Shown here: positions 7,710 to 17,200 of the stretch, piece after piece
How the letters are laid out: the number at the start of each line of letters is the position of its first letter
Position numbering within the stretch: position 1 is the first letter of the stretch
Origin: Neokomagataea anthophila
GTDB lineage: Bacteria; Pseudomonadota; Alphaproteobacteria; Acetobacterales; Acetobacteraceae
Reading direction: 5' to 3'
DNA length: 64,000 bases
NCBI RefSeq assembly: GCF_018122595.1
Contig: NZ_JAGRQH010000004.1
Coordinates: 62,001 to 126,000 of the forward strand
Notes under the pieces: generated by a model
Databases searched by the model: none
Told to the model about the DNA's origin: nothing
The model's input: only the letters and a program-made list of their open reading frames with translations
Translations under genes and position numbers: made by a program

Positions 7710-7730
7710 ACAGTCACATAATGTGACTGT
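7710..7730. promoter_or_regulatory. Perfect 21-bp palindrome before the polysaccharide operon
   Basis: The arms ACAGTCACAT (7710-7719) and ATGTGACTGT (7721-7730) are exact inverted repeats around one base, ending 19 bases upstream of the KpsE-like start codon. The position fits an operator for a dimeric regulator of the operon. It could also form a nine-pair hairpin with a TAA loop. Neither side has a proper T tract, so a terminator is less likely. The half-sites resemble CRP half-sites but in the opposite order. Confidence 0.6.
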
Positions 7731-7771
7731 TTCTTAATCAAAAATAAAGATAATGCAACATAGATGATTAA

Positions 7772-7796
7772 GGCCCCTGTTGCAAAGTTGAGCATC
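7772..7796 (+). repeat. Lone IS6-family terminal repeat
   Basis: Twenty-five bases matching the IS6-family left end at 1351-1375 with one mismatch, in the same direction. The inside of the element would lie to the right, but the following bases do not match the left-end interior at 1376 onwards. This is either the right end of an inverted copy that lost the rest, or a scar of IS6-mediated rearrangement. Confidence 0.65.
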
Positions 7797-7899
7797 GACA
7801 AGTTGAAGGCTGATAATGCGGTTTTTCTGGAGGGGGTTTTTAGACCATCAATAGGTTTGACAAAATTTCCGCAAATCATTGATTTAATAGAAAATATCC
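7797..7899. other. Unassigned island-end DNA
   Basis: About 100 bases between the IS6-type end and the right attachment repeat. Read on the plus strand it gives IDKLKADNAVFLEGVF and further open codons, which could be a gene fragment, but I do not recognise it and it has no start. An integrase remnant would be expected near this site, and I cannot confirm one. Confidence 0.3.
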
Positions 7900-7920
7900 A
7901 ATCCTTCCGTGGACACCACT
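7900..7920 (+). repeat. Direct repeat copy 2 (right attachment site)
   Basis: Exact copy of 1306-1326, the tRNA-Arg 3' end, without the rest of the tRNA. It marks the right end of the island; chromosomal DNA leading to gcrA resumes at 7921. The 100 bases after it hold no gene that I can see. Confidence 0.88.
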
Positions 7921-8022
7921 CACACCTCATAAAACTAAACGAACCACCCTTTCACTTCCCTAAGCATAACAATATGCCCTCTCCAAGCGTGAGACGTAAT
8001 ATAATGGTTCATAAAACAAAAA

Positions 8023-8081
8023 CAGCGTTTAGCCCGCCTATAGCTCCACCAATACCGGAAGCCAAGCCGCACTAAACGCTG
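8023..8081 (-). terminator. Terminator of gcrA
   Basis: Ten-base-pair stem formed by CAGCGTTTAG (8023-8032) and CTAAACGCTG (8072-8081), with an unusually long 39-base loop. Read leftward, the stem is followed by the tract TTTTTGTTTT, as expected for a rho-independent stop downstream of gcrA. The long loop may contain inner pairing or a lost insertion. Confidence 0.6.
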
Positions 8082-8098
8082 CATAAAAACTGCGTCTT

Positions 8099-8791
8099 TT
8101 AATCCCGACGATCTCGAATTTTTACATAAGCAATAGCGGCATGCTCAGCACAATAAGGCTTGCCGGACAGTGGTCGTGCACCACAGAAATGGAAACCCGG
8201 CGTCCCTGGATCACCAAAAGGCCAACAGCATGAAGGACCACGCCGTACAGGCCTATCAATGGCTGGCGCCATGCGCGGCGCACCTGAGTGCCCAACCACA
8301 GACGACAAAGCACGCTTAGGCTCTTCCGCTGACGTCGATGTTGTCGCCTTATCCTTTGGCACTCCACCTTGAGCACCAGATGATGCTGACGCCTCTATTT
8401 TTTTAGGCGTAGCACCCGCTGCTGGCGCCGGTCTTTTTTCCGCAGGCGGCGCTTTAGCGGCCTCAGAAGGCGCAGCAGCCTTCACTTCGACCTTAGCATC
8501 AGACTTCTTAGCAGCCTCCGGAAGAAGAGACCCCTGCTCCGCATTTGCGACCTTAGGCTTGGCCTTTGAGCGTGTCGGTGGCTTACGCTTAGGAACCTCT
8601 ACCGTGCCATCCGCAGCAATAACCGTCTTCCGATTACGGATAGGTGATGGACGAGGTGGCAGACCAAGACGATGCGCTTTACCAACAACCGCATTCTTAG
8701 TGATTTCTAACTGGCGTCCGATCTCAGCCGTTGAAAGACCCTGATCCCACAATTCACGAAGTCTGGCGATCGTCTCGTCCGTCCAGTCCAT
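8099..8791 (-). CDS. gcrA: GcrA cell cycle regulator
   Basis: A 230-residue protein from the ATG at 8791, which has AGGGGAAG upstream. GcrA is an alphaproteobacterial factor that binds sigma-70 RNA polymerase and promoters, with CcrM methylation influencing it in Caulobacter. The N-terminal MDWTDETIARLRELWDQGLS, followed by IGRQLEITKNAVVGKAHRLG, is the GcrA DNA-binding region. The C-terminal part contains CCWPFGDPGTPGFHFCG and PYCAEH, the conserved Cys/His cluster. Between them lies an Ala, Lys, Pro and Glu-rich linker of over 100 residues that makes it longer than the Caulobacter protein (about 173). It is the last gene of the leftward core block and ends at a hairpin terminator. Confidence 0.93.
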   Translation of the reverse strand: MDWTDETIARLRELWDQGLSTAEIGRQLEITKNAVVGKAHRLGLPPRPSPIRNRKTVIAADGTVEVPKRKPPTRSKAKPKVANAEQGSLLPEAAKKSDAKVEVKAAAPSEAAKAPPAEKRPAPAAGATPKKIEASASSGAQGGVPKDKATTSTSAEEPKRALSSVVGHSGAPRMAPAIDRPVRRGPSCCWPFGDPGTPGFHFCGARPLSGKPYCAEHAAIAYVKIRDRRD

Positions 8792-8947
8792 AAATCGGCT
8801 TCCCCTGTCCCGAATTAACGCTTGTACTCCCGGCAAACCTTTCGCCGATTAAGCCAAGCATCTCCGCACACCATACTGATATCCCTAGCATAAACTTCAC
8901 CAAAGGTCGAAGTCACTCCTAGCGATGCTCTCTACCCAACTCTATTC

Positions 8948-10165
8948 TTATACACCCTGTCCAGAGGCAAGCTCAGAAAAACTCTCACCTCCGACTGGAC
9001 GAAGCACAACACGCCCCTCGACAACGGCCAACGCGATCTCTCCGTTAACCAAAGCCAGCGCATCAATCCCAAAAACTTCTTTACGCCACCCTTTTAATGG
9101 AGAAACCTCTTTCTCTCCAATGGCAATACGGTCCAAATCATCTGCTGTTGCAACAAGTTTAGGCGCAACACCATGCTCTTCACACTTGGCCGCCAGCAAC
9201 ACACGCAGCATCGCTACCAAAGCAGAAGATGGACGCGCCTTATCCGACTTAGACGACGGCTTAGGCAAATCTGTATCCGGCAAGTCCAGCCCAATGCGTA
9301 CAGCATCAAGCAAACCTGCCCCCATGCGCCCTTCTGCAAAACCACGCGTCACACCACGCACACGGCTTAACGCATCCGTATCCGTCGGGCGGATTGCAGC
9401 GATCTCCAACAGGCTCTCATCACGGATCAAACGCTGCCGAGGAATATTAGCCTCTTGAGCCGCGCCTTCACGCCATGCAGCCACTTCACGCAGTACACCC
9501 AGCATACGACGATTACTGGTACGGGCTTTCAGCTTTTCCCATAAACGCCGCGGATCTGGACGAAATGTCTTTTCTTCTGTGAGAACCGCCTGCTCGGCAT
9601 CAGCCCAGCGCAACCGCCCTTCTTTTTTCAACTGGCTGTGCAGGCTTTCGTACACAATACGCAAATACGTCACGTCGGCCGCAGCATATGCAATTTGTGC
9701 TGGCGTCAATGGCCGGGCAGACCAGTCACTGAAACGGTGCGCTTTATCAATCGCTTTACCGGTAATGGAGCCAACAAGGCTATCATAGCCCACTTGGTCA
9801 CCAAACCCAGCCACCATCGCGGCTACCTGCGTATCAAACATGGAGCGTGGCAAACGATCAAACAAATGCAGGAAAATTTCCAGATCCTGCCGCGCCGCGT
9901 GAAAAACCTTAATACAATCCGGGGCGTCCAGAAGCTCTGACAACGGCGTCAAATCCAAGCCCGGCGCTAATGTATCAATTAAAACAACGTCTTCAATACC
10001 ACCCAACTGCACAAGGCACAGCTCAGGCCAGTACGTTTTCTCGCGCACAAATTCTGTATCAATCGTGACATAAGGCTCTTGACGGAGCTTAGCACAAATC
10101 TGAGCGACATCATCAGTCGTCGTCAGCAGAACGGGGGCAGGAAATTCAAGCTTCTTTGCACACAT
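8948..10165 (-). CDS. rnd: Ribonuclease D
   Basis: A 405-residue cytoplasmic 3'-5' exoribonuclease that trims tRNA precursors and other structured RNAs. The DEDD exonuclease domain spans about residues 12-180: TIDTEFVREKTYWP carries the first Asp and Glu (about 36 and 38), FHAARQDLEIF the next Asp, and AYAAADVTYL the final Tyr/Asp motif. An HRDC-type helical domain follows (about 215-300, including REAAWREGAAQEANIPRQRL-like residues). Length fits the family. It lies between gcrA and trxA on the same strand, with about 100 bases on either side, so it probably has its own promoter. Confidence 0.94.
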   Translation of the reverse strand: MCAKKLEFPAPVLLTTTDDVAQICAKLRQEPYVTIDTEFVREKTYWPELCLVQLGGIEDVVLIDTLAPGLDLTPLSELLDAPDCIKVFHAARQDLEIFLHLFDRLPRSMFDTQVAAMVAGFGDQVGYDSLVGSITGKAIDKAHRFSDWSARPLTPAQIAYAAADVTYLRIVYESLHSQLKKEGRLRWADAEQAVLTEEKTFRPDPRRLWEKLKARTSNRRMLGVLREVAAWREGAAQEANIPRQRLIRDESLLEIAAIRPTDTDALSRVRGVTRGFAEGRMGAGLLDAVRIGLDLPDTDLPKPSSKSDKARPSSALVAMLRVLLAAKCEEHGVAPKLVATADDLDRIAIGEKEVSPLKGWRKEVFGIDALALVNGEIALAVVEGRVVLRPVGGESFSELASGQGV

Positions 10166-10223
10166 GCCGCCATCTTACACAAAGCAAAGCCGCCTGACTA
10201 CGCAACTCTGCTCATATCTTTCT

Positions 10224-10251
10224 GGCTCCTGATCCGTCGAGATCAAGAGCC
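10224..10251. terminator. Hairpin between trxA and rnd
   Basis: Eleven-pair stem: GGCTCCTGATC (10224-10234) with GATCAAGAGCC (10241-10251), one G-U pair, six-base loop. It lies 15 bases downstream of the trxA stop. No clear T tract follows, so it may stabilise the 3' end or act as a weak terminator. Confidence 0.55.
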
Positions 10252-10266
10252 AGACGATCTGACCAA

Positions 10267-10593
10267 TTAGATAGATTTTTCAACCCATGCCTTCAGCTGG
10301 CTCTTCGGCATCGCACCGAGTTGCTGCGCTACCGGCTTACCATCTTTGAAGACAATCAATGTCGGGATGCTACGAACGCCAAATTGCGTCGGTGCTTCTG
10401 GGTTCGAGTCAATATTGACCTTAGCTACCTTCACACGCCCTTGGAATTCTGCACCAATTTCTTCCAGGGCAGGCGCAATCATTTTGCACGGACCACACCA
10501 TTCCGCCCAAAAATCAACCAGAACGGGACCTTCTGCCTTCAATACGTCTTGCTCGAAGCTGCTATCGGTCACTGCTACCGTGTTCGCGCTCAT
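10267..10593 (-). CDS. trxA: Thioredoxin
   Basis: A 108-residue thioredoxin when started at the ATG at 10593, which has AAGGAAGA eight bases upstream. A 20-residue in-frame extension to 10653 has no family support. The redox site WCGPC is at residues 32-36, the cis-proline region is [11 protein letters not shown], and the length is standard. It reduces protein disulfides in the cytoplasm using thioredoxin reductase. It lies 63 bases downstream of addA; addB-addA-trxA order is common in alphaproteobacteria. Confidence 0.96.
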   Translation of the reverse strand: MSANTVAVTDSSFEQDVLKAEGPVLVDFWAEWCGPCKMIAPALEEIGAEFQGRVKVAKVNIDSNPEAPTQFGVRSIPTLIVFKDGKPVAQQLGAMPKSQLKAWVEKSI

Positions 10594-10656
10594 GCTTTTC
10601 TTCCTTGTCCTAAGGCCATTTATTTTTACAGGACTGATATTGTCCTGTTCCAAACA

Positions 10657-13600
10657 TCATGCAAGCCCCTCTTGCCAAACACTCTCCAACAAGGATTGGG
10701 GCAAAACATGAACCTGCGCCCCCTCCGTCCACACCAGAACACAGCGTATCGCAGCGTTAGGATAAAGCTGGGCTAAAACATCTCGATACGCCGCCATCTG
10801 CCTCACATACGCAATCGGCGTACGCTCAACCCGCAATGGCGGCATACGGTTTGTTTTGTAATCACATACCCAAACTTCATCAGGACCAACCCACAAACGG
10901 TCCACCTGCCCTAAAACAACACGCCCACGACTTACCCCTGATATAGGCTGTTCTGCACGGCTGCCATGCAGAAAAAGCGGCGCCAAACGAGCATCATCCA
11001 ACACCGCCAAGACTTGCTGTACCACATGATCAATCTCACCGGCCTCCAACCCTAAAGCAGCCCGCCCCAACCACTGCGCAGCCACATCTGACCGTTCCAC
11101 CGGGGCAACATCTGGCAAAAGCTGCAAAAGACGGTGGATCATCGTCCCCCGCCGCATAGCCTGACGCCGCACTTGCACAGCCTCACCAATACTCTGCACC
11201 GTTTTACGCCGCGCCAAATGCTCCAGAGGAGACCGTACTGCCACTTGCGGTCCATACTCTGCCCCATCAGGACGGCTTGGTGCTAAGGGGCGCGTCATAG
11301 CATCTTCACGCTCTGCTGGCGTTGCCACCCAATACGGCGCCCCTCCCATCCATGTCGGCACAACAGGCGCGCTCACCGGTTCATGTGACGGTGATACAGG
11401 CACTGCACGCTCAATAATGTCATCGCTCTGCTCATCCAGAACCCAGCGTTCACCACCCCATGGCAGATCGTCACAAGCTTCTTTCCGTGCACGCTCGCCC
11501 AAAGCTTCAAAGCCGGCCTCACACTGCCGATACCAACTCGTCTCCGGTATGCCCTTCTTAGGCATGGCTCCACACACGACCAGCCAGTCACTGGCCCGTG
11601 TCAGCGCCACATATAACAACCGATTACGCTCCGCCTGAGCCTTCGCCTTCTGCTCGTCTGCCAAAACGGACGATGCCCGCACCGCCGCATCCACCCGTGG
11701 CACCATCAGCGGCAACTCAACGCCCTCTGCCTCAGACCAATACAAATTTTCCGTTTTTTGCCCCGAAGCCACAGTATCCGGCATCACAACCAAGCGCGCC
11801 TGTAAGCCTTTAGAACCATGCACGGTCATCACGCGCACAGCATCGCCGCCACTTTCAGCCTCACGCTTGGATTCAATATTACTCGCCTCCAGCCAGTGCA
11901 AAAACCCCTGCAAAGACGGTGGATGCAAACCCTCATACCGTAACGCCGCACTAAGCAACTCATCCACTGGTTCGACCGCTTCTTCACCCAAACGCTGCAA
12001 CAGCCGCGCCCGCCCGCTATACTGACCCAATGCTTCCGACAACAACCGATACGGCGTGGCATAATCCACGCGCGTATAAAGCCCTGACAACATACGCCAT
12101 GCTGCCCGCCAGTCTTCACGCTCCTGATGCCGCTCCCGCAGGACCGTCCATAACGGCTGCCCTCCTTTGCCCAGCGCCGGGCCGCGTCCATCCTTGGTGG
12201 CCAAAGCCATCAAAGATTCATCCGTCAGGCCACCCAAAGGCGAGGTCAGAACGGAGGCCAGCGTCAAATCATCCTGCGGAAGCAATAATGCCGCACACAA
12301 GGTCATCAAATCACGGACCGCAACCGTCTCCGTCAGCCCAACGCGCACCATTGTAGCAACGGGAACATTCTTCCCTTTCAACGAACGAATAAGCGCCCGC
12401 AAAAATGACGAACGACGCGGCACCAAAATCAGGATTTCTCCGGCCTTCAGCGGCGCCTTCCCCGGCTGCGGTGAGCGGCCTATCTGCTGGGCAATCCATG
12501 CCCCCAAACTCTCAGCCAAACGCTGCTGTGCACTCCGCTGACCATAATTCCGAGATGGTGGCTCCCATGATGAGGGTGCCTCAACCTCTCCGTCACTCTC
12601 ATCATCCACAGGGACCAAAGGCCATAACTCAACACGCCCCCCTTCCCCAGAGCGCGCAGAAATATGCGGAAGCAATGTGCTGTCTTCGCCTTCACGCAGC
12701 CCCTTCGCAGCATCTGGCAGCGAAAACACCGCATCCACAAAGTTCAGAACTGGCGCGACAGAGCGGAACGACACATTCAATTCCGGGTCCCGCCACAGCA
12801 ATCCAGCAGCCTTCACCCGACGCGCAAATTCAGCCCGCCAATAATGGAACTGATCCGGGTCAGCCCCTTGGAAGCCATAAATCGACTGTTTGTAATCCCC
12901 CACGGCAAAGATCGTTCGCGGACGCAGCCCTGCATCTCGCGCGGCCTCCCCAGCAAAGAATTCAGACGTTAACGCCCCCGCAATCTCCCACTGAACGCCT
13001 GAATTATCTTGCACTTCATCCAGCAGAAGATGATCAATCCCGCCATCTAATTTATACAAAACCCACGCCGCACCGGGGTCATCAAGCAAATTCCGGGTCT
13101 CTCGGATCAGGTCCCCATAATCCACCAACCCACGCGCAGCCTTCCCATCCCGAAAACCCTGCAAAATGGGCGTAGCCAAAGCCATAATCGCCTGATTAAT
13201 CGCTGAAAGGGCAACCGCACGCATCCGCTCATACAGCGCAACCAAACGCTGCGCTTCACGGTCCAAACGAGCTTCCAACTCCGGCGCAGAAAGCTTTACC
13301 TTTGCGCCCACCAAATGACTCCACTTCGCGCGGATCTCACCTTTTTGCGTTAGGAAATGCGTTTGCCAATCCGCCGTCGAGCGCTCTTCCAGATAACTCC
13401 CCAACCAACCCAAAGCATCGTTAAGCTTCTTCTTCGCCGCGTCAGAGGACGCATCATAAATCGTGTTAAATTCACGCCGAAACGCATCCGCCTCAGGCGG
13501 ATCTTTAATCATCGTCTCCAGTTCTTCCACGCTCTCAGAACCTGCCCCGAGCGCGGCATTATAAAACTGCTTCAACCGCTCCGGCTGCGCCGCTAAGGCC

Positions 13601-14277
13601 ACCAGCAAAGGTTCCAGACGGTTCCCCGCATTATTCAACGTTTGGAGCGTTTTGAAAAAAACTTCTAAACCAATATTCCCCGCCAACTCCGCCACACGCA
13701 AAGGAGAACGCGCCAACTCATCCTCCATCGCCGCACGCAACGCCATGAGCGTGTCCGTTTCTTCCATCAGATCAAAATGCGGATCAATGGAGGCTTCCAA
13801 AGGAAAACGCCGCAGCAAAGATTGGCAAAAGGCATGGATGGTCTCAATCCGTAACCCACCCGGCAGGTCGAGAACCTTTAGGAACAGCCCCCGCGCCGCC
13901 GCCCGCGTTTCCGGCAAATTCGGCACGGACAACCCCGCCAATTCCGCACCCAACGCATCGTCGGACAAAGACACCCACGCACCCAGCTTCGCCTGCAAAC
14001 GATGCGCCATTTCCGCCGCAGCAGCCTTCGTATAGGTCAAGCACACAATACGCGACGGATTGGCGCCCTCCACCACGACAGGCATACCATCTGGCCCATC
14101 CACTTCCAACGGCAGCATCAAACGCAACAAACGGTCAATAAGCAGCTTTGTCTTACCAGACCCCGCAGAGGCCGACACAAACACAGATGCCATCGGGTCA
14201 GAGGCCAAACTTTGCGTTTTATTCGCCTGCGCTTTTGCTGCCGCAGCAGTATGGTGTTCTACCGTCATCCCGGTCAT
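10657..14277 (-). CDS. addA: Double-strand break repair helicase-nuclease AddA
   Basis: A 1,206-residue UvrD-type helicase with a C-terminal nuclease, one half of the AddAB complex that resects double-strand breaks for RecA loading. The Walker A motif SASAGSGKTKLL lies near residues 33-44. Motif II reads LLLDEVQDNSGVQWE, and VMTVHGSKGLQARLVV is a later UvrD motif. The PD-(D/E)XK nuclease shows WVCDYKTNR near the C-terminus. The ATG overlaps the addB stop as ATGA, so the two are translationally coupled. The length is typical for alphaproteobacterial AddA. Confidence 0.96.
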   Translation of the reverse strand: MTGMTVEHHTAAAAKAQANKTQSLASDPMASVFVSASAGSGKTKLLIDRLLRLMLPLEVDGPDGMPVVVEGANPSRIVCLTYTKAAAAEMAHRLQAKLGAWVSLSDDALGAELAGLSVPNLPETRAAARGLFLKVLDLPGGLRIETIHAFCQSLLRRFPLEASIDPHFDLMEETDTLMALRAAMEDELARSPLRVAELAGNIGLEVFFKTLQTLNNAGNRLEPLLVALAAQPERLKQFYNAALGAGSESVEELETMIKDPPEADAFRREFNTIYDASSDAAKKKLNDALGWLGSYLEERSTADWQTHFLTQKGEIRAKWSHLVGAKVKLSAPELEARLDREAQRLVALYERMRAVALSAINQAIMALATPILQGFRDGKAARGLVDYGDLIRETRNLLDDPGAAWVLYKLDGGIDHLLLDEVQDNSGVQWEIAGALTSEFFAGEAARDAGLRPRTIFAVGDYKQSIYGFQGADPDQFHYWRAEFARRVKAAGLLWRDPELNVSFRSVAPVLNFVDAVFSLPDAAKGLREGEDSTLLPHISARSGEGGRVELWPLVPVDDESDGEVEAPSSWEPPSRNYGQRSAQQRLAESLGAWIAQQIGRSPQPGKAPLKAGEILILVPRRSSFLRALIRSLKGKNVPVATMVRVGLTETVAVRDLMTLCAALLLPQDDLTLASVLTSPLGGLTDESLMALATKDGRGPALGKGGQPLWTVLRERHQEREDWRAAWRMLSGLYTRVDYATPYRLLSEALGQYSGRARLLQRLGEEAVEPVDELLSAALRYEGLHPPSLQGFLHWLEASNIESKREAESGGDAVRVMTVHGSKGLQARLVVMPDTVASGQKTENLYWSEAEGVELPLMVPRVDAAVRASSVLADEQKAKAQAERNRLLYVALTRASDWLVVCGAMPKKGIPETSWYRQCEAGFEALGERARKEACDDLPWGGERWVLDEQSDDIIERAVPVSPSHEPVSAPVVPTWMGGAPYWVATPAEREDAMTRPLAPSRPDGAEYGPQVAVRSPLEHLARRKTVQSIGEAVQVRRQAMRRGTMIHRLLQLLPDVAPVERSDVAAQWLGRAALGLEAGEIDHVVQQVLAVLDDARLAPLFLHGSRAEQPISGVSRGRVVLGQVDRLWVGPDEVWVCDYKTNRMPPLRVERTPIAYVRQMAAYRDVLAQLYPNAAIRCVLVWTEGAQVHVLPQSLLESVWQEGLA

Positions 14278-17200
14278 GCCTCGGCCCCCTCATCATCCTG
14301 TGAGGCCGCTTTCCACTCCGGCACCCGTGCCAATAAGGCATAATCCGTATAACGCATCTCCTTGCCCGCCCATGGCTCAGAACGATACGCTTGCTGCGGA
14401 TCTTCATACTTCACAATCAAACTGCGCAATTGATCCATAACGTTAGAAATCAAATCCTGCGGCGTAACCTTACTCTTTGCACTCGGCACGCGGTTTTCTT
14501 CACCCGGCTTCGCATTACCGCTCAAATGCCAGTATAAAAGCGCCTTCGTCTCCGCAACCGGTACTTTAGAAAACGCCCCAGCCACTAATAATGCCCCTTC
14601 CAACACCAGCTGGATGGACCAACCTTCCTCAACACTTTTGCCCGATGGCGGTGTCCCAGTTTTATAGTCAAACACCGTCGCACCACTTTCCGCGTCAATA
14701 TCGATCCGGTCCGCACGGCCTGTCACCGCAAAGGGCCCCTGCTCCGTCATCAACTGATACAGAGCATCAACCTCCACATAACGCGCCGCCGTCGGCTCCG
14801 CTAAACGGCGCTCCTTTTCCTGCTCTGACACCCACTCCGCAATACGCATCAGGCGCGGTCGCCACCAATTCGCCAAAGCAGGCCGAACAGCCGCCTTATC
14901 AAGCGCCGTCAGAAAAGCCTGCCGAACATGTGCTAGAGCATTTTCTGGCCAATTTTGCGGAAACTGCTTCAGCACGTCTTCCATGGCATCATGCACAATC
15001 ATACCAAAATCCGCATGCTCCACCCCTTCTTCAAGCGGCGGCAAAGCCCGTAATTTCAAAATATGCTTGGCATAAATAGAATACGGATCCAGCTTTAAGG
15101 TCTCGATATCCGTAATACTCAGTTTGCGCGGCCTTAAAGCCACCGGCGGGCGCGGCATTGGCGGTGCCAAAAGCGTCACATACTCCGCAGGCTGGTGGTC
15201 CAACTCCGCTTGCCACCCCAGCGCATCATGCACAGGCAAAGTCTGACCGCGCCCTTTCAAAAACGCCTCCATCCGCACCAACCAGCGCGCAGGCGTACCG
15301 GGGGCCCCATCGCGCCGCACAGCATTGGAAAAGACAACCTCGCCCCCCGCCAAAACGGCAGAGACAAAATCATGCGCACTAATACCCGTTTGACGCTCAG
15401 GCGGAGCCAACCCAACCCGCGCACGCATCGGGCGACTCAACCACGGCCCAGAATCCGCTGCGGGCGGCCAAACCGTCTCATTCAACCCACCCAACACGAC
15501 GACATCAAACGCCTGCAACCGCGCTTCCAAAACACCAAGGATAGACACTCGCGGATGCGCTAGCTCTTCGCCACCACGATACGCACGCGCGCCCGTCAAT
15601 GTCTCCCCTGATAACGCCGTATTCAGAAAGGAATCCAAATGCCCCAGACGCTGCGGCGGCAACAGCGCCGTATGCTCCATCAACCCTGCCAAATGCTGCG
15701 CCAAAGCCTCGCCTTCTTCCCCCACCCACAGGCGAGAGGCCTCATCATCTGACGCTTCAATCTCAGCGCCCATATCAGGCGCTTCCACCGCGGCCAGCGC
15801 CTCCGCAGACTGGATCAACGCTCCCAAAAGCTCCGGCAATGGTACCGCACCTGCAACCGCCAAGAGTGGTGCCAAGCACTGCTCCAAACGCTCCACAAAC
15901 CCGAGCGGCCCTTCTGCAACATCCGGCGCATCCGCACTCAAACCGGGATCACGCTCCAACCGCTCTTGGTCCAGCGCATGAAGAGCCGCACGCAAACCCG
16001 CAATCCCCGGCACGGGCGCAGGCCCACGCAACACCAAACGCTCCAGCCGCCGGGCCGATGCACGACACACACCGGGCGATTGCCCCATAGCGGCCAATGG
16101 ATGCTTCACCATCGCCAATAGTGCCACCGGCGAAAGCTCCGCCTCCACCGCCTGCGCGATCAAACGTAGAAACACCGCTTGCGGCGCTTCCGCCAAACTC
16201 ATACCCGCACTATCATCCGCCACCACGCCAAAACGCTGTAGCTCTGTCCCAACACGGCGCGCCAAGCTCCGATCCGGTGTAATCAAAGCCGCCGTTTTCC
16301 CCGGCACCTCCACCGCATCACGCAACACCAGCGCAATCGCCTGCGCCTCCTGCTGTTGATCCTGCGCGGGCAAACGATACAACCCCGTCACATCACGCGG
16401 CGTCAGATCCTGCCCCCACACAGCAATGCCACGCTCCGGCAGCATCACATCACGCATCACCGCTTCACGTACACGCTGCTGGGCACCACCTGCCGATCCG
16501 GCAAAATCCCATTCCTCAACATCACCACGCGCCACACCCAGCGTATCAATAATCTCTCTCAAACCCGCCTGTGGATGCGCCGGGGGCAACGCCTCCCACA
16601 ATTCTTCGTCCAACGCCAAATCTACACCCGGCAACACCACACAGCCTTGCGGCATACGCGCCACCGCCGCCAACACATCCACAACTGCCGCAGAACCATC
16701 CGCAAACCCGACGGCCCAAACCGGCGTTTGTGGCGGTTGCTCATCCCATAATGCCGCCTGCGCCTTCAAACGCGCCACCTGCCGGGCTACCGGGTTCATC
16801 AATCCCGCTTCCTGCAACCATTGCGGCCAAACAGAAGTCACAATTTCCAAAAATTTAAGTGTTTGCTGCCAATGCTCAGAGAACTGCTCTTCCACAGCCT
16901 CCGGCAGAGAGGTCGCCAGATCAACGCCTGAACGCTCGGCCTCATCCATTAATTCCGCCAAAGCCTTGGCCAAAGGCCACGCCCGATCAATCCCCTTGGT
17001 GCGATCCATGCCAAGACTGACAATCGGCGTCTGCAAAATCAAATAAGACAACACCGCCAAACGCTGCTGCTTATCCACCGCAGGCGGTAACTCCGCCTCC
17101 ACACCACCTGACAGCCCTAACCCGCTCTCATCCACGTCATTCATCGCCACAACACGCGGCAATAACGCAGCCTGACCATCCAAAACGCGCAAAAAAGCTT

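Larger units (their letters stand above)
1327..7899. mobile_element. Genomic island in tRNA-Arg(CCU), 6.6 kb
   Basis: The segment is bounded by the exact 21-bp repeat of the tRNA 3' end. It contains only cargo and insertion sequences: an IS6-family remnant, an IS3-family element, and four leftward genes for a KpsE-like protein, a Wza-like lipoprotein, a small unknown protein and an OpgH-like glucan synthase. The cargo is visibly more AT-rich than the gcrA side. No integrase or excisionase is seen, so this is probably an immobilised remnant that lost its recombination genes, perhaps through the insertion sequences at its left end. Confidence 0.78.

Noticed and set aside
7764..8075. Plus-strand frame of 103 codons across the right attachment repeat
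   Set aside because: It crosses the island border and the gcrA terminator hairpin, has no ribosome site, and its right part is low-complexity Pro/Lys. Only its left third was kept as a possible fragment.
12405..13175. Long open frame of about 256 codons antisense to addA
   Set aside because: It lies wholly inside addA and the peptide is Pro/Gln/His-rich with no domain. Treated as a shadow of a GC-rich gene.
16426..17046. Open frame of about 206 codons antisense to addB
   Set aside because: Ser/Ala/Thr-rich shadow peptide, no motif, no ribosome site.
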